40,339 nt of DNA, from contig NZ_LGEK01000042.1 of assembly GCF_001636615.1 (NCBI RefSeq), positions 1 through 40,339 on the forward strand, in the 5' to 3' direction. The position numbers were made by a program, and so were the translations under genes. Below the pieces are notes generated by a model that was given only the letters and a program-made list of their open reading frames with translations, searched no databases and had not been told where the DNA came from. Of this stretch, positions 40,028 to 40,339 are shown piece after piece. The stretch's first letter is position 1; every line of letters begins with the position of its first letter. This stretch comes from Mucilaginibacter sp. L294. GTDB taxonomy: Bacteria; Bacteroidota; Bacteroidia; Sphingobacteriales; Sphingobacteriaceae.

Positions 40028-40339
40028 TACTTGTTATTATCTGATATCTGTTGATGTGCTGAGGGATAGTTTTATACAGTTGTTCTGGTGTTAGCTTTTA
40101 CATCAACCCAAAACCTCTGTTCAAAACGAGACAAAATGGAACAAAACGGAACAAGTCTAAAATTAATAAATACCTACAAATCAACAATTTAATACAAAAT
40201 ACCCTTTTGGCTTTCATGTGATTTTTACGGCATAAAAAGGGTGAACTGAGGTCGAAAAAAGGCAAAAAAAGTCGTTTTATATCGTGTCTCGTCCTAAAAA
40301 AAGTTTACAGGTTTTAAGATAGTCCTGTTATTTATTTAC
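40028..40339. other. 312-base AT-rich tail with no gene
   Basis: No convincing frame, tRNA or terminator. It contains a tandem decamer at 40123-40154. The stretch continues past the window edge, so it is probably the intergenic region before an unseen gene. Confidence 0.6.
40123..40154. repeat. tandem 10-bp repeats
   Basis: Three units in exact 10-base phase: AAAACGAGAC, AAAATGGAAC, AAAACGGAAC, then AA. Period equals one DNA helical turn, which is suggestive of a protein-binding array. Confidence 0.55.

Overview
The window looks like a chromosomal segment of a Bacteroidota bacterium, most likely Sphingobacteriaceae (Mucilaginibacter/Pedobacter-like). The reasons are recurrent TAnnTTTG -7 promoter boxes, near absence of Shine-Dalgarno sequences, many type-I and type-II signal peptides of Bacteroidota style, an M56/BlaI pair with a TonB-plug-like tail, and family-level resemblance of most proteins. 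The taxonomic call is inference; no rRNA or marker search was possible. The first 19 bases are the Tn5/Nextera mosaic end, so the left edge is an untrimmed contig end.

Layout. 1-4600: small membrane and lipoproteins, then an ECF sigma factor followed by a membrane protein that fuses an anti-sigma-like cytosolic domain to a periplasmic trypsin-like protease, then an S41 peptidase. The sigma gene and two small lipoprotein genes share a two-block promoter, GGGTTAC-N15-GTATTAA, so this looks like a self-contained envelope-stress regulon. 4700-7470 (minus): pdxH-nuoC-[four-helix-bundle gene]-nuoD. The four-helix-bundle gene sits exactly between 32-bp inverted repeats and appears to be an insertion that now supplies the NuoD start codon. 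7579-10576: yqgE, then the purK-orf-purE operon. 10831-16175: isocitrate dehydrogenase, AI-2E-family permease, a duplicated pair of secreted proteins, threonine aldolase. 16337-21546: topoisomerase IB, BlaI/M56 sensor pair with two tandem operator-like dyads, an SDR and a diheme cytochrome c. 21735-25169: HI0933/BaiN-type flavoprotein and nuoA-nuoB read outward from one shared CATG, then a hypothetical gene and a LysE exporter. 25208-29439: accC, then a four-gene overlapping cassette: an Lgt-like membrane protein, a radical SAM enzyme resembling archaeal tetraether synthase (Tes/MJ0619), and two paralogous three-helix membrane proteins. 29555-40027: HscA-like Hsp70, secreted proteins, riboflavin synthase, a lipoprotein, AHSA1 and Nudix proteins, and a 939-residue protein combining an HExxH peptidase, a TolB-like propeller and an outer-membrane barrel.

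Seven long palindromic intergenic repeats of three families sit after gene ends, five of them between convergent genes. Complex I genes are split: nuoCD and nuoAB lie about 16 kb apart in opposite orientation and no other nuo gene is present.

Best candidates for something new: the Lgt-like/Tes-like/small-membrane-protein cassette (possible lipid-tail chemistry), the inverted-repeat four-helix-bundle insertion in nuoCD, and the ECF sigma/anti-sigma-protease module with its visible promoter motif.
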